A stretch of 64,000 nt of DNA from Pholis gunnellus (lineage: Eukaryota; Chordata; Actinopteri; Perciformes; Pholidae), in NCBI GenBank assembly GCA_910591455.2, contig OU342821.1:9362280-9426279 (forward strand), read 5' to 3'. The notes under the pieces are model-generated. The model was not told where the DNA came from. It saw only the letters and a program-made list of their open reading frames with translations, and searched no databases. Positions 27,945 through 64,000 of this stretch are shown one piece after another (the first letter of the stretch is position 1; the number at the start of each line of letters is the position of its first letter). Position numbers and translations under genes: made by a program.

Positions 27945-28010
27945 TAAGTTACGTTGGTGATGTTTTCTATACTTAAGTTACGTTGTTTTTGTTTTACTTA
28001 GGTTACGTAC
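27945..28010. repeat. imperfect repeats of TAAGTTACGTT
   Basis: Three spaced copies of T(T/A)A(A/G)GTTACGT within about 70 bp. They may be part of a degraded mobile element; no ends were recognised. Confidence 0.4.
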
Positions 28011-30325
28011 TTATTTTAGCGTTAACCATGTGTTGGAGCGACCGTAGCGGAGCGTCATAGTTTGAAGCGCTGGGCTACCCAGTGCGTTAGAAAGTGACTC
28101 ATCGGGGTCAGATCAAGCGCCAGGATGTGACGAGTTGGGATGAGAACATGTTGAGATAATCTGTTTGTCTTTAGTTTGTCTGTTTATTGATATTTGTTCT
28201 GTAATTTATTCTAAAAACCAAGCCTCAGCTGTATCAGTGGATTCATTGAGTGTTCCACTATAAGATATTAATTGCATAACATGATTATGCCTCATTTCTC
28301 ATATTTCTTATTAAATAAAAATAAAAATATCCTAAAATCCTAAAATATTGTGTGTGTGCATTTGTGATGTGTTCAGTCGGGACTTTGCTGTAGGTCCTAA
28401 AACCTGGAACGGTCACAGCTCAGGGCATCCGGAGTCAGAGAAATCTAAATTTTAATGATGCAAACCTGCCTGGCTGGAAATATTTCCCACAGTAGTTTAG
28501 AGAGCAGAGCAAATCAAGACCGAGTCCGGCTGGGATACATTAATTAATTTGAATGAACGTGGAACTGCTGATAAAAATAAAATGATTATCGAAAAGGCAA
28601 TAACTTTAAATGTAACAGTTCTATTAAACAATACGATTTGATATTATACACTTCACTCTTCCCTGATGAAATACCTCTTCACAAATACTCCCATACCGTT
28701 TTTAATTCTAACATATAGGGGGTTAGCAGCTCAAGTAGGATCAGTTGAACCAGCTGCTGAAAAGCGACCCGTCACGCAGAGTTCGCCTCCAGGGAGCAGG
28801 TGCTCTCGCGGTGGCCGCCGAGCCACACCAGTTAATTAACACCACTCGAGTGTGTCAAGAGGAGGGAAGAAAAATTGCGGCTCTTAGTGGTGTCACAGCC
28901 CGGCCTGCAAGGCATGACAAAAGGCAGATGCAGGGGGAATAACAATGGATTCATTTTTAAACCGACATAATAAATTACGAGAATTTGAACAAGTGTATTG
29001 AAAGGAGTAGAACCTATTTCACAACCAGACATAATGGTGAATAGAAAATGCAATTGTGAACAGAATAATAAAACAATCAAGCCGGAGGGTCCTTACGGCA
29101 GACATAATGCTCGATGCTTTTTAAACTTAATTCGAATTCAAAACGGATTGAAAGTTTAGCCGTGTGTATGCTGGTAGAGGTCATCGGTTGCCTCTTGGTG
29201 AAGTTAATTGCTTTCATTTTACAAGTCGGTGACTGACGTGGGGTTCTCGTGGTACGCAATGTTCCGAAGCACTTATCTTGGTTTACCCCCTAAAGCTCGC
29301 TTTGATTGTCTAACTAAGCGGCATCTGAACCGCTAAATATCTTTTAGATCAGGTGACATTGCTTCTCTGATGCACTTCCCTGAAAGAGCGTGGGCATAAA
29401 CACACTCTATAATCCTCTGCCAGCAAATCTGTTCATAAAGCCACTCATAGTGAGTGTGCAGTGTGATTGACGTGATGAGGTTCGCATTGAAAACATGCAG
29501 AACATCAGAGAGATGGAGAGCAGCTCCCAGTTGGTGTCTGCAAGCCGCCATGTTTCCTTCATCCGTCTTCAAGGCCGGGCTCCTTTTCAATGATGCTAAA
29601 AAAAAAAAGAAAATTAGCGACGGCGCTCAAAATAACCCGTCTCCACACAAACTGCTGTGACCACTGTCGGGTCAGTAAAATTCATTCGGATACTTTTTAT
29701 TTTTCTACAAAAATATTTTACATTAGAAAACACACCTTGAAATATATACAGTCCACTTTGATTTTTGAAGTAACCGTGGGACATCTCAACTCAAATATAT
29801 CTGTGTCTTTATTTAAATTGTAGGTAAATATATCAGCAAGAATAAATCCGGTTGCTGTCTCATGAGGTCTTATAACAACGTCACCAGAAGGAGCTTGGAT
29901 TGATAAGAGGGCATCTTCCAGCTGTGAGAGGAAAAAAAAAAGGCTCTGTGAACTGTAATCTGATCAAAGCAATATGGAATCACAATCTGTCCATATTTAT
30001 ACCAAAAAGTAGCACAAAACCAATACGGCCTCTGCTAAATGTTTCTGTACCACGGTGTAGAATGAACTCTTGGTTGATACATGAGCTGCAGCTCCTCAAG
30101 GAGCGTGGGAGTACAGGTAAGAGACACAAGCTGGGATAATGGCGTTAAGCGACACCGAGACACATTTAAGACTTTCAGACTTACAGCAGGACGTCCTACT
30201 TCTGTCCTACTTCCCACAGCACAGGGTGCCCTTTTCTCTTCATGTAGCTGTGGATGGTGTTCACCGGTCTACCTGTTCACAGCCCTGGATGCAATTCATC
30301 TACCTGTCGACATCCCAGCAGGCCA

Positions 30326-30331
30326 TTTATT
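30326..30331 (-). terminator. mmp17: candidate mmp17 polyadenylation signal
   Basis: Minus-strand AATAAA about 1.2 kb past the mmp17 stop. Using it would place the MITE at 30682-30977 inside the 3' UTR. Confidence 0.25.
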
Positions 30332-30681
30332 TGTCTTCCTGTCAGCATCCCATGGGGCCGTTCATCTGTTGACACAACTATCAATCTCCACTACCTTTCA
30401 GCTGTCTGCCTAGATGCATGCTGGGGTTTCACTCATCCTGTCTACAGTATCTACTGTATATCCCAGATGGCATTCTGTACTCTGGTCTGAGTACTGCAGA
30501 CAGCTCTTCCTGTCAGAGTTTAAATACTTCCTCGGGGGGATTGATGGGCACAATCCCCAGCCACTGTCAAAACTTTAACTGTAACCAACTTAAATATAAA
30601 CATTTATGTTGGTTCCATTGCTGGAGAATGCTGGAAGGCAGTAAGCAGCCTGGCAGGAAGTTCCTGCTTTCCAGGCACTAT

Positions 30682-30977
30682 TTAAAGAAATAGTTTGACA
30701 TCGTTGGGAAACACCCGTTTGTGCTTTCATGGCGAGACTTATATGAGAAGATCAATATCATTCTCATATCTGTAAGGTAAATATAAGGCTACAGCCTGGA
30801 CCTGGTTAGCTTAGCATAAAAAAACTGGAAACGGGGAAACTGCTAGTCCGTCTATGTCCGAAGGTTAGAAAAGTCTGGTTTTTACCGGTTTCCCCCTTTC
30901 CAGTCTCAATGCTAAGCTAAGTTGTAGCCTAATATTTCTCTCGGCAAGAAAGAAAACGCGCCCAACTATTCCTTTAA
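30682..30977. mobile_element. fold-back MITE (non-autonomous DNA element)
   Basis: The ends TTAAAGAAATAGTTTGACAT and the inverse of AACTATTCCTTTAA form terminal inverted repeats. Inner segments are also inverted: GGCTACA...TTAGCTTAGCAT on the left against ATGCTAAGCTAAGTTGTAGCC on the right. It carries no ORF. The sequence strongly resembles a fold-back element I remember as common in fish genomes. A target duplication cannot be told apart from the TTAA ends. Confidence 0.8.
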
Positions 30978-31522
30978 GGTAAAAACACGCCTTTAAATGA
31001 ATTCACCTGTCACCATTCAACTGTCTTAACATCCCAGGATGCCATTTGTTATCGTTGTAAACTTGTTCTACATGAAAAAAGTAATTCTTATGGCTGCTGT
31101 CGGAATACTGCTGCATTTCGCGTGAACATATTTCTGCACAGCCGCACTCAAGTACAGCTTACTCCCAACAATGACACAGTTCAGCCATTCAAGAAGAAAC
31201 CGAGCGATAGAACTTATGGTTCCGTTTAACTTAATTTGTGAAGCACGGCACTAGCATTGTGGACGCCCACTAGATACAATCCTAGTATGATAATATGACA
31301 ACTGCATGTACTACCGCATACAGCAAGGCGCTTTTAAAATGACCATTGAATGGGCATGTGAAAATAAATAACAGCAAAAATAATAGCAACTAAAACATAC
31401 CAATTGATATTTATACGAACAAAAATGTTCCCGTTTGTATTTAGTCCGAGTGTCCGCTGGCCCTCCGTCAATGCGTCTCTGTCTTTGCACCCGGCTTGAG
31501 GAGTCTGTCCCGTGCTTTGGCA

Positions 31523-57374
<25,852 letters not shown>

Positions 57375-60300
57375 CTGGAAGGGAAACAGCAGACACAGAG
57401 TTCAAGAGTCATCACAGGCATTTCAAGGACTCCAAGTATCCCAAAGCTGCTGAGAGGGGCTGGCACCTGTTTGTGTTTATTGTCTGCGAATACTGTGTGT
57501 GTATGCGCATATGTACATTCAGGTTATGTGACAGATTTATGTCTGAATGTAATGTTTGCACACATATATCCAACTATAACGCAAGGGATCACCGTCTGTC
57601 TGTGTGCACTCTGCACATCTCGAGACTTGGCGGGTGCATTGCTGGGGACTCGAGGGAGTGCAGTGTCGAATTCTGGTGCAATTTGGAAACGTGACATGTT
57701 CAATATTAATAAACCGTGGATTAACAAGCACACAGCGCTCTGTGCAGCAGCGGGGGAAGAGCTTCAGGGCTCTCGGGTCCAGCGTGCGGTCCAGACAGCG
57801 CCCCTATTGACTGCAGTTCACTTTTTGCTGCTGGACCCTGGATGAAGCCCACTAAAGCTACATGAATCAGTTGACAAGCACGAGCGGAACGTCTACATTT
57901 CAACTTGAATTGTGTATGGTTGTTTGTTCTGCATACTAGCTTATAACTGCACCGCTGGAAAACGCCTCCACTCGTTAAAGCAGACGTTTTGACTTGTCCT
58001 AGCAGAAAAAGCACAGGTGTTACTAATCATGTTAACGAACTCTGTTCTATTCAAGTGTCCCTGTAAGATCATTGACTTAATTACTTGCACCTGTGCTTTT
58101 CCCCTCTGAAATGTCATCACGGCTTCTGTATAAAAGGCCCCGTTTATCAGCTACTAATCAATATTTTGATTACTGTTGGATTTGCAAAAACTGTTTTTGG
58201 ATTGTTCAATGACAGTATCATGTATGAACACATATTAAGTTGTGTCAAAGAAGAATTTTTGGGATAATTCCATGATTTCTTTCGACATACTATACTATAA
58301 CTTTTTTTTCTGACTTTTATCGACACGCTATGAATTATTTAATAATTAGCTTAAGTTCTTCCGAAGCTGTCTGCTGACAGTTGATATTTGCGTCCTCATC
58401 CATGTCTTTGCTTCACAGAAAGGGGAAAGTATTACAGAATACAGATGACCCCAAGTATCATCAGGATTATGAGAAAGAAAAGTTTGCTTGAAGAAGTTTT
58501 ATTATGTATAGAAAGCAGAGAGCAAAGAATGCGTGTCTGAATAACGACTTAGACAATAGACTTTATGTTACCCAAGTTAAGTTGGAGTACTGAATTACAT
58601 TATACGTTTGATGTGTACAATATAACTAGGCTCTGTGTTTATACACAACACCATATTTTATGACAATGTCCTGATGAATGTCACGGAGACAGACCTCTAT
58701 TCATAAAACCGTAAGTAACCGTCTGTCATGATGCGCTTTTAGCATCTGAGGCGCTCACGCCAGGTGGTTGAAACATGGGTCCAAGGGCAGGTGATCGAGA
58801 CATACTAGAAGTTTACAATCACATACCCAGCAGTTAAAATTTAAGAAACTCGGGGAGAGAAAAAAAAAAGAAGAAAATTAACGATGAAACAAAATGTGGT
58901 AGTAAACTGGGAAGATAAAAAAAAAAAAGAAGTGGCTGAACAGCATCAGAAGGTTGTGTATGTGTCGTCTTGGTTCAAAGGCAATGGGATTGTGGGGCAG
59001 GTTCTGCTGAGCTGGAGGTAATAGCAAAGCACTTTGAAAAGGTTCAGAAGTCACCCAACCCACTTTTAAGTGTCAGCATACTGAACGTTTTGGCAAGATG
59101 TAAAGAAAAAAAATATCAGGCAATATTGATCTCTGTCCATGTCCATGTCAGTCTCTCCCCGTGCTCGGGGGTCTGCTACAGAAAACAGCCCTGCAGCTGC
59201 TCTGGAGTCAGCATATTGCTCAAAGACCAGCTTGCTAGCACTTGAACCCTGCCCCAGAAGGCTGAACCCTGCTACCGCTAAACAAATATTATTTGTTATT
59301 ACCATACGATGTCCAGAAAAAGAACAATATGGGTGGAACAGCTAGGGTCTGCATATGCAGAGAACTGACTCTGTGCTTCACTCAAATGCAAAGTATGAAA
59401 AAATAACAAAAAAACAACACAACCACACTCGGCTTGTGTCCCTTGGGGGGGACCTTTTGACTACAAAGGAGCAATTTCTGCACACACGTTAGTGCTGAAT
59501 CCACTAAGATAGCATCAATCAAAAGCGCCGTCTTTGACAGTTTTTTAAAAGCAGCAAAAAAGGCAAAGCAATATCTGGCGTGCCTTTCAAACAAAATCTG
59601 TTAAAGAAAGTAGAAATGAATACAAATACACAGTTTGAGTGCAGCGGCAGCATTTGAAATAATAATAAAAGGTAACCTGCTATTGAGTATAATTAGACTG
59701 GGTGTAATGCCGACTACCGGAAGTTATATGTATTTATTAGTATATAGTGGTAGCTTGTTTCTTAGACAATGAAGAGACATTTACAGTTTACAGTATTTAA
59801 CATACATTGCAAAATTTAGCACGAGTAAACCACTGTGTGTCTTCATTTTAAAATGACGTGTTTGATGCCCAGAATGCGGACAGAAAAGGCTGTTATATAT
59901 ATGTATATATATATATATATATACATATATATGACGAAAGAACTGAACCGTGTCAGTATTTCTCTCCAAATCTGTGATTAACTGCAGCACGAGGATGCCG
60001 ACGCCGATACCCGAGACTCCATTCATCTTTTAATCATGCATTATTAAGACGAGCAGACACAGAAAACCGTGGCCCAAAAATAACGTGCAACACTCCAGTA
60101 TTCCCATATTCTCGTACCTTCAAATGAGAGGCATGTTTTCAGGGAATATGCTCTGCACAGATCTGCTGCCACTGTAGCGAGCTCTTTTCTTCTGAACAAT
60201 CAAATCGCCGCTTTGTACTGTAGTAATCTGTCGTGTTTTCAGTTGTTCTGCTGTGGTCGGCATTAAAAGTTTTCTTTCGGTGGCTCGTCCGAGTTGCGGA

Positions 60301-60654
60301 AGGGAACCAGAAAACCACTGATTCGACAAACGAGTAAACAGCTGTCGCAAGAACTTAAAAGAGTTGCTTGTGTCACACTTTCTCAATAGGTTCTACGAGA
60401 AAAGAAAGTAGAGGTAGACAGAGGAAGAATTGTCTTTAACGCATTATCACTTGGTACAAGAAATGTATAAAAACTATCCCTTTCTTACTTCTAACCACTT
60501 CTTGTTTTTTTGCGAAACTAAGCAGTGTTTACTACGTCTATGTAAAACATTCTCTGTATATATACGTCATTGTGGGTCCCAATTTGTTTCCAGATGGCAC
60601 GGGGTTGAACTAAGGCCGCATTCTCACCAAATCGGAGGTTGTGGCGATTAGAGC

Positions 60655-60885
60655 CTATTTGGTCATAAACCAAAGAAATCGTGACGCTTGGTCAAAAGTT
60701 AGGAGAAGAACCAAAGTTAGTACGGTTCATCCTGAGGGGGACATGAATGTGCGTACTAAATTTGATGGCAATCCATCAAATAATTATTGAGACACAAAGA
60801 AATGTGGAGCGGTCAGGAGTTCACCAAAAACAATAAAAAGGATTCATCCTCTGGGCACCACGAATGTACCAAATTTCATGCAGTA
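60655..60885. repeat. fish dispersed repeat, second segment
   Basis: TATTTGGTCATAAACCAAAG, GTTCATCCTGAGGGGGACAT and TTCATCCTCTGGGCACCACG with ATGGCAATCCATC follow the known order of the repeat whose other end resembles 53957-54150. It has an internal unit of about 110 bp repeated (TTCATCCT...AATGT...CAAATTT). Confidence 0.6.
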
Positions 60886-61516
60886 TCTGCAGTCCAGCAC
60901 CTCAACAAATTGTCTTTATAATTCAACATTTCTGCGTCGCACAATTTACTCCCCAAAGCCTGCGTCACATGCAGTTCAACCTTTATTTAACGAAGCGGGG
61001 AAAGTAAGAGTGTGGAGGTCAAGACCAAAAAGAGGCCGGCACTGAATGTTAAAAACTTCGTCATTGAACATAATCTGGAGTTTTTCAAAACCATCAACAT
61101 TCAAGGTTGTTGATAAGAATCGATTGCGGCGCGTGTCTGTGGACACACAGCAAGGTCGTTGTTTCCGCGCTGTCAAAAGTCCCTAAACTCATCTATCCGG
61201 CTGTCAGGACTGCCTGCTGCTCAGAAAAGGTGACTGCACAGCGAGTGTCACCACGTATGTGTGTGCGAGTGAGAGTGTGTGGGGAAGCAAAAAAAGGAAA
61301 ACAAGTCAGAACTTAACCCCACAAAACACATCAGTCAGCAGAGAGGAAAAGGTGAGGCGGAATAGGAAAAAAAGGGAAGGTGGTGAAAGACACTACGGGG
61401 GAGATGGAAGGAGACCTCTGATGAGTCCTCAAGATCGGCTCATCCTCAAGGGAGCCTTCTGTAGTACAGCCTTGTAAACATCAAACCAAACCACTGACTG
61501 TGATTTCACACACCAC

Positions 61517-61560
<44 letters not shown>

Positions 61561-62722
61561 ATGTGAGTCATGTATGAGCTGCATGAATAACAATCGACCA
61601 AAAAAAGAAAAAGAAGTAAAGGAAGAAGATTCACTTACACACACATAAAAGGCATCGAATGGTGCCTATTGGCCTCAAACCATCTGATGACAGCGGTTCA
61701 GAGTGTGACAGGCAGTTGCATCTCCTGGTGTGTGTTTTTAACACCAACTTTTTACAGAGACTTGAATCGACTAGGGCAGTGTTTGTTGGCGGAGTCTATA
61801 TCTCCAGACTGGTTTTTACAAGTTCCTGTGAGCACTTATTCTGCAGTGTAGAAACATTGTTTCCTAATTGAAGCTGACCGCAACACCACCGGTTTATATG
61901 AAGGACACAAACCCAACTTTTTAACAGCCAATTTTCAAGCCCCCCCCCCCCAAAAAAGGGAGAGTGTTTGTACTAAAAAAAAGACACTCAGGTTTTCAGG
62001 CTACTAATGTGGATTTACCATGAAGAGGAAAAAAGGGCCAACGTGGAATTAATTAAGGAGAAATAGTTGAGAAAGCGCTGGTTTATAAAGGCCGTGGTTT
62101 TACAGACCGTTCTAAAGTTTGGGTCTAGTTTTTTTTCCGAGTTTAATGATGAAAATCCGGGCAGAAATAATGGGTATGGAGAATACCGTTAAAGCTTTAT
62201 AATCTATTGAGCCAGCACCAATTTAGACTGGCTCCATAATAAGGAATACTTCACCCCCAGAGTGACCGTTTGAATATCAATTACTCACCCCGTGTTACCT
62301 TAAATTCTTCAAGAAAACTTAGTTTTGCATTACAGGACGAGGACTTTGACTGCGCGTCAGACGGACGAGGTATGGCTGCGATGTGTGGCATTGTGTAAAG
62401 ATGGCTGACACGGGGACATGCGTCTTGTTCAGGATGTGGCTCATCCGCACAGTGAGAGGTATGTGGAGATCGGTGCAAAAGCAATCACTATTAGGGAAAC
62501 AATAATAGGCCTGTATTAAACAAACAACCAGAATCGTGCTAAATGTTGTTTGTATTTGCAGGATAATGCATGTGGTTGAAATGCACTCTGCACTCGCTGT
62601 GCGTTCAAAGTGCGGTCGGGTTTTTGTTAATGAGACACTTTGATCTCCCCCAGTCGCTATCACTTAGAAATGAGGCAGCACACGGAGGAACCTCTGCAAA
62701 GATGAGAGGATGTGGAATACAT

Positions 62723-62724
<2 letters not shown>

Positions 62725-62775
<51 letters not shown>
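62725..62775. repeat. (CA)n microsatellite
   Basis: About 25 CA units. Confidence 0.95.
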
Positions 62776-62778
<3 letters not shown>

Positions 62779-64000
62779 CCAGTGTAACAAACAAACTTTG
62801 TTTTTGTTATTCATATTGCAATATTAGTTTTTTAATATCCTGGAAAGAACATAATTTCTTGTTCCCGGTGTCACCGTATTGGTTCCTTTTTGTCTTTTCA
62901 TACAATTCACTATTATTATTATTATTATTAATCAAACCACTTCTCGGAATTACACTCGTATGCAGAATACAAAATGATTCGTAAAAGAAGTAATCCTCAA
63001 CAGGTAGAGTGGAAAAAAAAGAAAACGCAGCAAAGTGATTATAGTGATTATGTAACATAATTACATCCCCCATCACTCAGCATACTGCTTCACTAAGAAT
63101 GGCACACTTTAATTATACACTGCTTTTCACAAGGTGGATTTAAAACATACTGTCCCAATACAAAAAGCCTGAACAGGTTGGGATCTGTAGTTGCTAAATA
63201 CTTTGGGCACTTGAAGAGGAAGTGTGATTTTGGTGTCCCTCAGTAGTACGTGACGGCCTTACAGTGCAAAATGTGCGTCTTTATAATGATGGTGTAAATC
63301 ACAAACCCACCCTTGTACGAATGAAGATGTTTAGCCAAAATGCGTAGGGAGCCAGCCATGCAATATTAAATATTAAAAGGGTTTTTATTATACAACCTTC
63401 TTTTTGGATTTGCAAGAGGATTCCCAAGTTGCAGTAAGAAATAATAATAAAAACAAAAATATCTTTCCTTTTATTCCGAAACACTGGACATTATGCAACC
63501 GCTGACAGAAAGCAGTGAGTAGACAGGCGGGGAAGCCATAAAGGGTTATAGGAGCTGCTGCATTCGAGGATATTGCCTCTTAAATTAACTAATGTAGTCG
63601 TCAGTACAGGTGTCAACCTTTTAAGCATCCCAGAATATGCAAAGCAGGAAGTGTCTATCCAGAGTGTAAAGCACACTTTTGAAGTCTTTGAAGAAGCTCC
63701 AAAGCACTCCGCTCCAGTAAACGACTAATCCAGTTTGCATTTCATCCGCACTTCCTTCTTTTTTTATTTTTTTTTTCAAAGGAGGTGAAAATCAATCCAT
63801 ACAAGATTCTCACTTTAGTCCCGCTGTAATTTAATAGTTCTTACATACGCATGCACACGTTTTCAGCGTGCCACACATTGCCAATAGGTATTAAAGTGGG
63901 TATTGAATCACCCGAGGTCTTTTGTTTGTCCTATTCCGCGCTGCATTATCTGAGAAATAAAAAAAGGTTTGCTCCGAAATGTGTGAGCCCTGGCTGGTCG

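Larger units (their letters stand above)
22261..31522. other. intergenic region between ulk1 promoter and mmp17 3' end
   Basis: No coding exon, tRNA or rRNA recognised. Contents: homeodomain-core-rich stretch 22760-23400; (CA)n 24702-24725; (GT)n with a fish-type repeat at 25025-25250; imperfect TAAGTTACGTT repeats at about 27945-28010; a fold-back MITE at 30682-30977. Longer ORFs here (such as 27643-27936) lack family motifs. Confidence 0.7.
57375..64000. other. probable mmp17 intron 1 / upstream DNA
   Basis: No signal-peptide exon with a phase-0 donor was recognised. Contents: TA tract 59893-59932, dispersed repeat 60655-60885, (GA)n 61516-61560, (CA)n 62725-62775 and (TTA)n 62911-62930. 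AT-rich, with no other gene seen. Confidence 0.6.

Noticed and set aside
59066..59305. Minus-strand ORF starting MVITNNICLAVAGFSLLG, signal-peptide-like, as mmp17 exon 1
   Set aside because: No phase-0 donor fits and the downstream residues do not resemble the MMP17 N-terminus; probably chance.
59781..60026. Minus-strand ORF MNGVSGIGVGILVLQLITD as a first exon
   Set aside because: It reads into a TA microsatellite and has no suitable donor.

Overview
This is a vertebrate, most likely teleost fish, nuclear window. Genes are split into many short exons with GT-AG introns, and the spacer is AT-rich and very dense in CA/GA/TA microsatellites. Several spacer segments resemble dispersed repeats I know from fish genomes. 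There are no bacterial, viral, plasmid or CRISPR features. I rebuilt exons by reading the minus strand, checking each donor, acceptor and reading-frame phase, and comparing the peptides with remembered family motifs. No alignment was run.

All three genes lie on the minus strand. (1) 1-1579: 5' part of a CCDC74-family coiled-coil gene; it runs off the left edge. (2) 5514-21561: a complete autophagy kinase gene, ulk1, with 27 coding exons in consistent phase. The predicted protein is 1025 residues, against about 1050 in human ULK1, with kinase domain, LIR, mTORC1 and AMPK site regions and C-terminal tandem MIT (EAT) domain. A probable 3 kb 3' UTR lies at about 2515-5513, and a promoter with NRF1-like and CRE palindromes lies near 22.2 kb. 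(3) 31523-57374: mmp17 (MT4-MMP), nine coding exons giving 551 residues: propeptide with cysteine switch, furin site, zinc catalytic domain, hinge, hemopexin domain and GPI signal. Its signal-peptide exon was not recognised; 57.4-64 kb is probably intron 1 or upstream DNA.

The ulk1-mmp17 pairing matches the human 12q24.33 neighbourhood (MMP17 next to ULK1), which supports both assignments. I did not decide between teleost a/b paralogues.

The rest is intron and intergenic sequence: microsatellites, a fold-back MITE with a second partial copy, other probable interspersed repeats, and TAAT-core-rich stretches that could be regulatory. I found no previously undescribed system. The items most worth checking are the ulk1 upstream ORF with a CTG-encoded poly-Cys run, two NAGNAG acceptors in ulk1, microsatellites beside splice acceptors, the RFX X-box-like site upstream of the ccdc74-like gene, and a near-perfect 22-bp hairpin in an mmp17 intron.
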